Part shown: positions 7,823 to 14,680 of the stretch, piece by piece | Position numbering within the stretch: the stretch's first letter is position 1 | Layout: each line of letters starts with the position of its first letter | Assembly: GCF_014303735.1 (NCBI RefSeq) | Contig: NZ_CP060296.1 | Location: 2,429,501 to 2,493,500, forward strand | From: Variovorax sp. PAMC28562 | GTDB lineage: Bacteria; Pseudomonadota; Gammaproteobacteria; Burkholderiales; Burkholderiaceae_C | DNA length: 64,000 bases | Direction: 5' to 3' | Program-made: the position numbers and the translations under genes | The notes under the pieces: model-generated | Told to the model about the DNA's origin: nothing | The model's database searches: none | Seen by the model: the letters and a program-made list of their open reading frames with translations, nothing else

Positions 7823-8098
7823 TTGACTTCGACAACCCTCGTCCGTATTGCATCCATTCTCGAAAAAGATTTCCATGCCGACCCGCTGCTTGTACTGCCG
7901 TCGACTGCGCTTGCTGAACTCGGCCTGGATTCGCTGGCACTCATGGAATTCGTCTTCGCGGTGGAGGACGAGTTCGAACTTCGCATTCCTGAGGATCGCC
8001 TCGATCCACGCGAGGCGGGCATCACGTTGCAGCGCTTGTGCGAAGTGATCGACGGGTTGGTGGCCGCAAGACCAGAGCTTTCGACAAAATCCAAATGA
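7823..8098 (+). CDS. Orphan acyl carrier protein
   Basis: A 91-aa protein with the acyl-carrier fold and the phosphopantetheine site LGLDSLALMEFV (attachment Ser37). The start is a TTG at 7823 with AGGAA about 7 bases upstream. It stands alone, away from fatty-acid synthesis genes: fetA is divergent and the COG4705 gene convergent. The PmrA-box-like site upstream links it to the two-component system and to the N-acyltransferase/LplT operon at 12.8-17.7 kb. OlsB-type N-acyltransferases take acyl groups from acyl-ACP, so a dedicated donor ACP is a reasonable hypothesis. No ketosynthase or adenylation domain is nearby. Confidence 0.85.
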   Translation: MTSTTLVRIASILEKDFHADPLLVLPSTALAELGLDSLALMEFVFAVEDEFELRIPEDRLDPREAGITLQRLCEVIDGLVAARPELSTKSK

Positions 8099-8141
8099 CC
8101 GACTGACGGCAGGTTCGCCGCACTCTGCATGAGCTTCTTGC

Positions 8142-8909
8142 TCACCGCGTGATGCGCTCCGCACGTTGCGGCAGCAGGACGACGCAAACAAGGATGAAGG
8201 CAGCCAGTGCAGCGCTGGCGGTGTAGCGGCTCATCTCGAGGCCACCGGCCGCATGGGGCTTGTCCAGCAGGTCGCCCACGGTGGCGCCCAGTGGCCGCGT
8301 CAGGATGAACGCCACCCAAAACAAGGCCGTGCGCGAAATGCGCGTCCAGAAGTAGGCCGCTCCCACGAGCGCCAAGCCGACCGCAAACACGATGGCTCCC
8401 CCTTCGTAGCCGAGTCCCAGTCCGGCAGTCGGATCGGCTGTCCAGTCGCCGAGGGCGGTGCCGAGCGTCTGTGAAAACATGATGGTTGCCCAATAGAACA
8501 ATTCGGCCTTGCGCGTCGTGATAGCCGAAACGGATACAGATCCGAGCGTCCGTTGCCAGAGCGCCAGGGTCCCGATCACCAGCAACAAAAGAATCGTAGA
8601 CCCGCCGAGGTATCCGATTCCCAGCGAGCGGTCGAGCAGATCAGCGAGGGTGGTTCCAACGGTCGTGGTGGCCACGATCACGCCCCAGAAAAGAAATGGA
8701 TGAAACTTCGTCGTCCTGATCTGGGCGGCCACCGCGACGATGAAGACGGTCGCGAAGATGGCCGTCCCAATGAGGTAGCCGAGGTGCATCGACATCGTCA
8801 CGGCGTCGCCAGCCGTTTCCCCGAGTGTCGTCGCGGCGATCTTCACCACCCAGAACCAGAAGGTGACCTCGGCAACTTTTCCGAGTTCGATGTGGGGAGG
8901 CTGGTTCAT
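8142..8909 (-). CDS. COG4705-family membrane protein with four internal repeats
   Basis: A 255-aa polytopic protein of the uncharacterised COG4705 family. Four related segments recur, each in a helix followed by an acidic residue: AATTLGETAGDAV, ATTTVGTTLADLL, SQTLGTALGDWT and TRPLGATVGDLL. The pattern suggests a fourfold internal duplication forming a channel- or transporter-like core with conserved Thr/Gly/Asp. The start ATG is at 8909. A near-consensus PmrA box lies 64-80 bases upstream in its orientation. The substrate is unknown. Its place beside a PmrAB-like system suggests a role in envelope stress or cation response, which is inference. Confidence 0.8.
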   Translation of the reverse strand: MNQPPHIELGKVAEVTFWFWVVKIAATTLGETAGDAVTMSMHLGYLIGTAIFATVFIVAVAAQIRTTKFHPFLFWGVIVATTTVGTTLADLLDRSLGIGYLGGSTILLLLVIGTLALWQRTLGSVSVSAITTRKAELFYWATIMFSQTLGTALGDWTADPTAGLGLGYEGGAIVFAVGLALVGAAYFWTRISRTALFWVAFILTRPLGATVGDLLDKPHAAGGLEMSRYTASAALAAFILVCVVLLPQRAERITR

Positions 8910-8972
8910 GGATGGTTCTTTGCGAGCGGTCGGCCCAAGGCTGGGCGGAACACCCAGCTTCGTCGACCTGTG

Positions 8973-8989
8973 CTTATGAAATCCTTAAG
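8973..8989 (-). promoter_or_regulatory. PmrA-box-like site for the COG4705 gene
   Basis: Minus strand reads CTTAAG-GATTT-CATAAG, one mismatch from YTTAAK-N5-YTTAAK, ending 64 bases before the COG4705 start. It is separate from the perfect box at 9004-9020 in the same divergent promoter region. Confidence 0.6.
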
Positions 8990-9003
8990 GCGGCGATTTC
9001 TAG

Positions 9004-9020
9004 CTTAAGGCGCCCTTAAT
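9004..9020 (+). promoter_or_regulatory. Perfect PmrA box in the divergent promoter region
   Basis: CTTAAG-GCGCC-CTTAAT matches the PmrA consensus YTTAAK-N5-YTTAAK at every defined position. It ends 44 bases before the ATG of the PAP2-like gene, whose reading direction leads straight into the response regulator and kinase genes, so it may also autoregulate the two-component system. Confidence 0.75.
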
Positions 9021-9064
9021 GATTGGTGCGGGACCATCGTCGCCATGCTTCTTCAAAGATCGGG

Positions 9065-9637
9065 ATGACGCTGGACAACCTGGCTGTCTTCGAGTTGATG
9101 TCCGCGGGCTCGCACGCCTCGGCGGTCACGCTCGCCTTGGCTTCTGTGCTCGCGCGTCTTGCGGACTGGAGCTTGCCTCTCGCCGCAGTGATTGCGTGGC
9201 GGCGAGGGGACAGACGGTTGCGCGTCGACTTGCTGTGTGTGCTGCTTTCAGCAGCAATAGCCTACGCAGTGGTTCTCGTCATCCGCACGAGCGTTTGTGT
9301 GCCCGGGTTGGCGAGCGCCAGCTGGACCGCCTTCTCAGGATGCTGGATGGGCCCGGGATCTCCCAACGCACAGGTCGTGCTCTGGTGGAGCGTCGCGCTG
9401 GCCTTGGTGCCGTTCGGCCGGCTCGCCTGGCTGAGTTTCCCGCTGTTGACGGTCGGGCTCGGCGCGGGCTGGAGCCTGGTGTATCTGGGGCAGGTCTTCC
9501 CGCTCGACGTGCTGAGCGCGTTTCCGGCTGCCGCGGCCGGAGCGCTCGTCACGTGGGCTCTGCGCGCTGTGGTCAGGCCGGCCTGTCATCGGCTTGTTCG
9601 TCGCTCCCTTGCATTGACTCCCTGGCGCCACGCCTGA
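9065..9637 (+). CDS. PAP2-like membrane protein lacking catalytic residues
   Basis: A 190-aa polytopic protein. It begins MTLDNLAVFELMSAGSHAS and shares the helix layout and the tail YLGQVFPLDVLSAFPA with PAP2 undecaprenyl-diphosphatases (usual form SRxYLGxHxPxDVLxG). The catalytic residues are gone: the KxxxxxxRP position reads RTSVCVPG, the PSxH position reads GSPNAQV, and the R and H of the third motif are replaced (SLVYLGQVFP). It is therefore probably a non-catalytic homologue. A perfect PmrA box precedes it and the response regulator follows 24 bases downstream, so it is likely co-expressed with the two-component system. The ribosome binding site is weak. Confidence 0.7.
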   Translation: MTLDNLAVFELMSAGSHASAVTLALASVLARLADWSLPLAAVIAWRRGDRRLRVDLLCVLLSAAIAYAVVLVIRTSVCVPGLASASWTAFSGCWMGPGSPNAQVVLWWSVALALVPFGRLAWLSFPLLTVGLGAGWSLVYLGQVFPLDVLSAFPAAAAGALVTWALRAVVRPACHRLVRRSLALTPWRHA

Positions 9638-9661
9638 AGGTCGATCCCCGATACTGCGACC

Positions 9662-10318
9662 ATGCGACTGCTCGTTGTTGAAGACGACCCGATGATTGGA
9701 CGAGCGATACGTCAGGGACTCGTCGCGGCCGGCTATGCGGTCGACTGGGCGGAGGACGGGCGGATCGCGGAGCTCGCGCTGGCCAACGGTGTCTACGACC
9801 TGGTGGTGCTCGATCTGGGTCTCCCCGCGCGCGACGGCATGACGGTGCTCGAAGAACTCCGTCGCTCTGGCAACCATGTTCCGGTCATCATCGTGACGGC
9901 CAGGGACGCCGTGGATCAGCGCATTGCCGGACTCAATGCGGGCGCCGACGACTACCTGTTGAAGCCTTTCGATCTGGATGAATTAATCGCTCGCGTGCGT
10001 GCGCTGTTGCGGCGGCGCGCCGGCGTCGGCTCGTCGCTTTTGACGGCAGGTGCCTTGAGTCTGGACACCGTGCGAAAGTCGGTCACGAAGGAGGGCGCTC
10101 CTGTGTCGTTGTCGGTGCGGGAGTTCGCTTTGCTCGAGGTCCTGATGCAGCAGCCCGGAGCGGTGCTCTCGCGCGAGAAACTCGAGGAATCCATCTACGG
10201 ATGGGACGACGATATCGGCAGCAACGCGATCGAGGTGCACCTGCACAACCTTCGCAAGAAGCTTGGCGCACAGGCCATCGTGAACGTGCGTGGCGTTGGC
10301 TACAGGTTGGCGGAGTAG
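9662..10318 (+). CDS. OmpR-family response regulator, PmrA/QseB-like
   Basis: A 218-aa response regulator. The receiver has the acidic pair VVEDDP, the phospho-acceptor Asp in YDLVVLDLGLP (near residue 52), VTARD and the Lys of LLKPFD. A winged-helix DNA-binding domain follows, with LSVREFALLEVLMQQPGAVL and the recognition-helix region NAIEVHLHNLRKKLG. Length and motifs match the PmrA/QseB/BasR subgroup. Four sites fitting the PmrA half-site pattern lie within 5 kb, two of them perfect, which supports PmrA-like specificity. It is followed 4 bases later by its kinase and lies 24 bases after the PAP2-like gene. Exact orthology to PmrA rather than QseB is not provable here. Confidence 0.88.
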   Translation: MRLLVVEDDPMIGRAIRQGLVAAGYAVDWAEDGRIAELALANGVYDLVVLDLGLPARDGMTVLEELRRSGNHVPVIIVTARDAVDQRIAGLNAGADDYLLKPFDLDELIARVRALLRRRAGVGSSLLTAGALSLDTVRKSVTKEGAPVSLSVREFALLEVLMQQPGAVLSREKLEESIYGWDDDIGSNAIEVHLHNLRKKLGAQAIVNVRGVGYRLAE

Positions 10319-10322
10319 CTCG

Positions 10323-11660
10323 GTGAGATCACTGCGTGGCGACCTGATGAAGTGGCTGCTCGGGGCATTGGGCTTCGGCTCGCTCGTGCTCGTGATGGTC
10401 GCGTACGTCGTGACGCTCGGCGAAATGAACGAGGTGCTGGACGAGAACCTGAGAGAGGTCGCCGAGGCGGTGGCGCAGTACCACGCGAGCGCGCAGGTGA
10501 CGGCCAAGCCGCGGCCCGCGATGCCAGGCGGCCAAAGCGACGATGACGGCGACCTGGTGAGCCTGGTCTGGCAACGTGACGGCACACCCGTTTTTTCTTC
10601 CAATCCGCGCTTCGCCTTGCGTTTCACGGATGTGCCAGGGCCGGGTCGTTTCGAGGTCGCTGGCGAGGAATGGCGGACCTACACCGTGGTGCTGACCGAC
10701 ACCGTGGTGCAAGCGGCGCAGCGTACGACCGCGCGTCACCAGATGGCCGTTGAATCGGCGTCGAAACTCTTCATTCCGTTGGTTGCGTTGATCATCTTGC
10801 TCGCCGGACTCATCGTTGTCGCGCTGCGGCGTGGCATGCGTCCATTGGACGAAGCCACCGGCCAGATCGCGCGTCGCAGCGCGCTCAGTCTGGAGCCGAT
10901 CGCCAGCGAAAACATGCCACGCGAGATGCAGCCGTTGGTCGCCGCGTTCAACGAACTGATGCAGCGGCTGTCCAATGCCTTTTCGATGCAGCGTCGCTTC
11001 GTGGCGGATGCTGCGCATGAACTTCGCTCGCCCGTCACGGCGCTGCGGCTGCAGCTCACCTTGCTGGACCGCGCCGCCGATGCTGCGGGGCGCCTCGCCG
11101 CGTCCGCTGACCTCCGGCTGGGCATCGAACGCTCCGAGCGTCTGGTCGAGCAACTGCTGCAGCTTTCACGTGCCCAACCCGATGTGGACCTGCACCATGT
11201 CGAGCGTCTGAGTCTCGGCGATCTGGTGCGCTCCGTCGTCGCAGAATTCCATCGTGAGGCCGTGGCTCGCGGCATCGACCTCGGCGCGTCGACGACCGAA
11301 GGCATCTCTGTGGATGGCGACGCCATGCAGCTGAGAGTCTTGCTCAACAATCTGGTGCGAAACGCCTTGCGGTACTCACCCGACGGCAGCCGTGTCGATG
11401 TCGTCTCGGCCGTCGAAGAGGGGCGGCCGGTGCTGCGGGTGATCGACAACGGTCCTGGTATTCCGGCGGCTGACCGAGACCACGTCTTCGAGCGCTTTCG
11501 TCGCGGCAGTGCATCGCATGTGCGCAAAGGCGATCCCGCGGGCAGCGGCCTGGGCCTGGCCATCGTGCATGCCATCGCGCAACGCCATGGCGCCATCGTG
11601 AGTCTGTACTCCAGCCCGGAGGCGGCGCCGGGCCTCGAGGTCCGGGTCATGTTCGGTTAG
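10323..11660 (+). CDS. Sensor histidine kinase, PmrB/QseC-like
   Basis: A 445-aa kinase starting at a GTG at 10323, 4 bases after the regulator stop. It has a transmembrane helix near residues 12-32, a periplasmic domain of about 115 residues, a second helix near 150-172, a HAMP-like segment, the dimerisation His in AAHELRSPVTALRLQL, the N box LLNNLVRNALRYSPDG, DNGPGIP and GSGLGLAIV. The start of the periplasmic domain carries two ExxE pairs (EMNE, EVAE). Such pairs bind Fe(III) in enterobacterial PmrB, but similar acidic helices occur in QseC-type sensors, so metal sensing is only a hypothesis. It presumably phosphorylates the adjacent regulator. Confidence 0.88.
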   Translation: MRSLRGDLMKWLLGALGFGSLVLVMVAYVVTLGEMNEVLDENLREVAEAVAQYHASAQVTAKPRPAMPGGQSDDDGDLVSLVWQRDGTPVFSSNPRFALRFTDVPGPGRFEVAGEEWRTYTVVLTDTVVQAAQRTTARHQMAVESASKLFIPLVALIILLAGLIVVALRRGMRPLDEATGQIARRSALSLEPIASENMPREMQPLVAAFNELMQRLSNAFSMQRRFVADAAHELRSPVTALRLQLTLLDRAADAAGRLAASADLRLGIERSERLVEQLLQLSRAQPDVDLHHVERLSLGDLVRSVVAEFHREAVARGIDLGASTTEGISVDGDAMQLRVLLNNLVRNALRYSPDGSRVDVVSAVEEGRPVLRVIDNGPGIPAADRDHVFERFRRGSASHVRKGDPAGSGLGLAIVHAIAQRHGAIVSLYSSPEAAPGLEVRVMFG

Positions 11661-11675
11661 CCGCTTGTCGCGCCC

Positions 11676-12518
11676 TCAATGTTGCGCGTCGTTCGCCTTG
11701 AGTTCGAGGTAGGTCGCTCGATCGATCTCGTGCAGCTGCCGCGGATACTTCTCAGTGGCTGAGAACCATGCATTGCGCGCGCTTTGGGCGTCCTTGCCTG
11801 CATTGACGTGCGCGTCCACCGCCAGAAAGTAGCGCATCGCATTGCGCTCGACGAGCCCGTGCGTGCCGTGGACATAGTCTGGTGTGCCTTCAGGTGTCTG
11901 TCCAACGACGGTGAAGCCGACCTTCGATCTCCCGAACGTCGCAAGGTAGGCCTGCAGGGCAGTGTGGGCCATGAAGTTCTCTTCGTATGCATACGAGAAA
12001 TGCAGAAAGCTGTGGGACGCATCGGCGGGCACGGCCTCCACCACGATGCGGTAGTTGCTCGTGCCCAAAGGTCCGGACGATGCGCCGAGACTCACCTCCA
12101 GATGCTGCGAGGTGTTGTCGATGAGCTTGAACGCAAACGGGAGGTGAAATGAGTTCTCTACAGGCTGGTCGTACTTCCGCACGACGCTCAGCGTGATCTC
12201 GTCGCCAGAGGCGCCGTTTGACACAGTGCACTTGCGGTTGTTGATATGCAGCAGCATGGCTTCGCACCACTGAAACGGTGTCCCAAGCGCCTGCGCGAGC
12301 ATGGGCAAGGGCTGATCGACGATCGCATAGACGTCGCCCTTGAGTCCGTTGGACGTGTCGCTTGACTTGAGCAGCATGGGCCGCTTAAAGGACGAGCTGG
12401 CCAAGTCGGCCCGCATCAAACCCAGCAAGGTCGAAAGACGCGCCCCATCGGAGGCACTAACCGGTAGAGCCAAGGCGCAGATCGCGCACGCGGCAATGGC
12501 ACCGCGCCAGCGTCGCAT
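11676..12518 (-). CDS. Exported protein of unknown function
   Basis: From the ATG at 12518 the protein has 280 aa and a clear signal peptide (RRWRGAIAACAICALALPVS, likely cleaved after ASA/SA near residue 22). In-frame starts at 12572 and 12581 would bury the signal, so I prefer 12518, although no strong ribosome binding site is seen. The mature part includes LKGDVYAIVDQPLPMLAQAL and a Cys pair (WCEAML and NNRKCTV), and looks mostly beta/alpha. I do not recognise the family; a START-like lipid-binding fold is conceivable but unproven. It is divergent from the diiron/ATP-grasp/acyltransferase operon and shares the perfect PmrA box at 12626-12642. It is probably a periplasmic member of the same regulon. 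Confidence 0.72.
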   Translation of the reverse strand: MRRWRGAIAACAICALALPVSASDGARLSTLLGLMRADLASSSFKRPMLLKSSDTSNGLKGDVYAIVDQPLPMLAQALGTPFQWCEAMLLHINNRKCTVSNGASGDEITLSVVRKYDQPVENSFHLPFAFKLIDNTSQHLEVSLGASSGPLGTSNYRIVVEAVPADASHSFLHFSYAYEENFMAHTALQAYLATFGRSKVGFTVVGQTPEGTPDYVHGTHGLVERNAMRYFLAVDAHVNAGKDAQSARNAWFSATEKYPRQLHEIDRATYLELKANDAQH

Positions 12519-12625
12519 CGGTGTGCGGTCTAAAACGGGGCCAGTTCGACACAGGAACGCAAGGACTCGCATTGAAAGCAAAAAAAGGGACAGACGTGAG
12601 AAGACATTAGTGTCGGAAGCTTCGG

Positions 12626-12642
12626 CTTAAGGAACACTTAAT
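12626..12642 (+). promoter_or_regulatory. Perfect PmrA box before the five-gene operon
   Basis: CTTAAG-GAACA-CTTAAT matches YTTAAK-N5-YTTAAK exactly and has the same half-sites as the 9004-9020 box with a different spacer. It lies in the divergent gap, 130 bases before the operon start at 12772 and about 108 bases before the exported-protein start at 12518, so it could serve either or both. Confidence 0.75.
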
Positions 12643-12771
12643 CTGCCCACCGTGTCTCATCCATGCTCTGCTTCCACAACGAGCAGCCGGACAGATACAG
12701 AGCATCCTGTCCCACGACGACAAGGGAGGTTAGAGAGCACGCTCCGTTTTCGACACTTAGAGGAAAAAAGA

Positions 12772-13689
12772 ATGGACGTTGAATCCGATCGCATGTCGAG
12801 TGAGCGACTCCATCGTCATTTGGCAGCGTTCAATGTGAGTCGATTGGAGCCGGGTCTGCCGTCATCGAACTGGGAGGACGACCTCCATCGGGAATACGCG
12901 CATCGCGTCACGGAAGGGCGTGATCTTGAAACACTGCGCCTTGCAGTCGAACCGCTAGGTTTCGAATCCGCAGGTGACAGTGACCACTTTGTTCGTTGGT
13001 TCGAGAATCTTGCTGTCGTAGGTCCCGGGCAAGGACATCCGCTTTTCGCCTGGCTTGCGGAAAAGGCCGACCTTGCGCAAATGCGATGGTTCCTCACGCA
13101 GGAAGCGTCTGGCGAGGCGGGATTCGAAGACCTGCTTGCCTACGCGCAGGTGAAGCTGCCGCCTCGAGCCAAGCTGGAGTGCGCCCGCAACTTCTGGGAT
13201 GAAATGGGCCACGGCAAGCAAGGCGCCATGCACAGTCAAATGCTGGACAACATGGTGAACGAACTCGGTCTTCAACCCGCCGTTGCCACGACCGTTTGGG
13301 AATCCCTTGCGCTGGCCAACACGATGGTCGGTCTTGCGACCACGCGCCGCTATGCGTACCACGCGCTCGGCGCGCTCGGGGTCATCGAACTGACTGCGCC
13401 GGGTCGCGTGAAGCAGGTGGCAGCTGGCATGCGGCGTCTCGGATTGAGCGGCCACACCCGCGCCTATTTCGATTTGCATGCAGCGCTGGACATCTCGCAC
13501 GCAAAGGCGTGGATTCGCGAAGTCATCCGTCCGTTAGTTGAGGCCAACCCGGCGTGCGCGCAGGCGCTGGCTGAGGGTGGATTGATGCGGCTTCGGTGCG
13601 GCGAGCGTTGCTTCGAGCGCTATTTTGAAGACTTGCGTTGTGACAAGCAGGCTGGCCACGCGCCTGCCGTTGGGCTTGCCCTGTGCTGA
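12772..13689 (+). CDS. Haem-oxygenase-like diiron (iron-containing redox) protein
   Basis: A 305-aa protein of the 'iron-containing redox enzyme' group with the haem-oxygenase-like diiron fold. Candidate metal ligands are E111 (LTQEASGE), E144 and H147 in FWDEMGHGKQ, H154, E206, and H236/D240/H243 in LHAALDISHAKAW. Such enzymes oxidise amino acids, fatty acids or other small molecules with O2. The ATG at 12772 is chosen because GAGGAAAAAAG lies just upstream; an in-frame extension to 12652 has no such site. It is the first gene of a tightly packed five-gene operon with methyltransferase, ATP-grasp, N-acyltransferase and LplT-like genes. The substrate is unknown; oxidation of an amino-acid head group or acyl chain is my hypothesis. 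Confidence 0.82.
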   Translation: MDVESDRMSSERLHRHLAAFNVSRLEPGLPSSNWEDDLHREYAHRVTEGRDLETLRLAVEPLGFESAGDSDHFVRWFENLAVVGPGQGHPLFAWLAEKADLAQMRWFLTQEASGEAGFEDLLAYAQVKLPPRAKLECARNFWDEMGHGKQGAMHSQMLDNMVNELGLQPAVATTVWESLALANTMVGLATTRRYAYHALGALGVIELTAPGRVKQVAAGMRRLGLSGHTRAYFDLHAALDISHAKAWIREVIRPLVEANPACAQALAEGGLMRLRCGERCFERYFEDLRCDKQAGHAPAVGLALC

Positions 13690-14651
13690 GCACCATAAGC
13701 GCAGCGGCTGTGCTGCGTCTGGTTGCGGACAGAGGCTACCGTTTTACCGCGGTCACACCACTCACCCATCAACGCGTGAAAGACAAACGTGGCGCGGATC
13801 CCGGCCAGACCCTGCGGGACGTCTTCGGTTGGAACACGCCGTTCTCGGCGCGAGCGCTGCCTCCGGCGCTTTTCAGCGAGATGGCCCGCGCAGGCCTGCT
13901 GCAGCCGGTGGGGTCGCTCTGGCGCAGTACCCTCCGCATCGCCAGCATCGACGACGATTTGTTCCTGCACTCGGCTTACCCCACTGTCGGGGCAGATGCT
14001 GTGTTCTTTGGCCCCGACACCTACCGGTTTGCCCGCTTCATGAAACAGGCGCTGGGTCAGCGTGTTGCGACCATGTGCCGTGGCACGCTCGTGCGCGTAT
14101 TGGACATTGGTTGTGGCAGCGGTGCCGGGGGCATTGTGGTGTCGCGTGCGTTGGCGGCAGCGGGCATGACATCGACGTTGACCATGAACGACATCAATCC
14201 GGCCGCATTGGCTCTCACCGCCGCAAATGCAGAGGTTGCCGGCGTCGCGGTGACGCTGGCGCTCGGCGATGCGCTGTCGGCGGTTGAAGGTAATTTCGAC
14301 CTGATCGTGTGCAACCCGCCGTACCTGGACGACGAAGGACAGCGAAGCTACCGTCATGGCGGCGCAAATCTTGGCCGCGCGCTCGGGCTGCGCATCGCGG
14401 CGGCCGCGCTGCAGCGGTTGGCGCCTGGCGGGCAGTTGCTCTTCTATACCGGGGTGGCCATGGTCGACGGTGAGGACCCCTTCCTGGCTGAGATGGTTCC
14501 ATTGCTCACGGCGGCCCGCTGCGACTGGCGTTACGAGGAAATCGACCCCGACGTATTTGGCGAAGAAATCGAGCGACCAATTTATGCGCACATCGACCGC
14601 GTTGCGGCCGTCGGCCTGGTCGCCACGTGCCCGTTCGAGCAGGCCAATTGA
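13683..14651 (+). CDS. Class I SAM-dependent methyltransferase with NPPY motif
   Basis: A 322-aa methyltransferase of the 'small'/HemK-like type: SAM motif VLDIGCGSGAGG near residue 140, acidic NDINPAAL, and catalytic NPPYLDD near residue 206. A helical N-terminal domain of about 130 residues precedes the Rossmann domain. The GTG start at 13683 overlaps the diiron gene by 7 bases. NPPY enzymes methylate planar or amide nitrogens (Gln, adenine, guanine). Here the operon context suggests a small-molecule or lipid head-group target rather than a release factor, since prfB is elsewhere in the window. This is inference; an amide-N or protein target remains possible. Confidence 0.82.
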   Translation: MLSTISAAAVLRLVADRGYRFTAVTPLTHQRVKDKRGADPGQTLRDVFGWNTPFSARALPPALFSEMARAGLLQPVGSLWRSTLRIASIDDDLFLHSAYPTVGADAVFFGPDTYRFARFMKQALGQRVATMCRGTLVRVLDIGCGSGAGGIVVSRALAAAGMTSTLTMNDINPAALALTAANAEVAGVAVTLALGDALSAVEGNFDLIVCNPPYLDDEGQRSYRHGGANLGRALGLRIAAAALQRLAPGGQLLFYTGVAMVDGEDPFLAEMVPLLTAARCDWRYEEIDPDVFGEEIERPIYAHIDRVAAVGLVATCPFEQAN

Positions 14652-14680
14652 GGCGCGCAATTGCCACTGAGCATGCGCCG

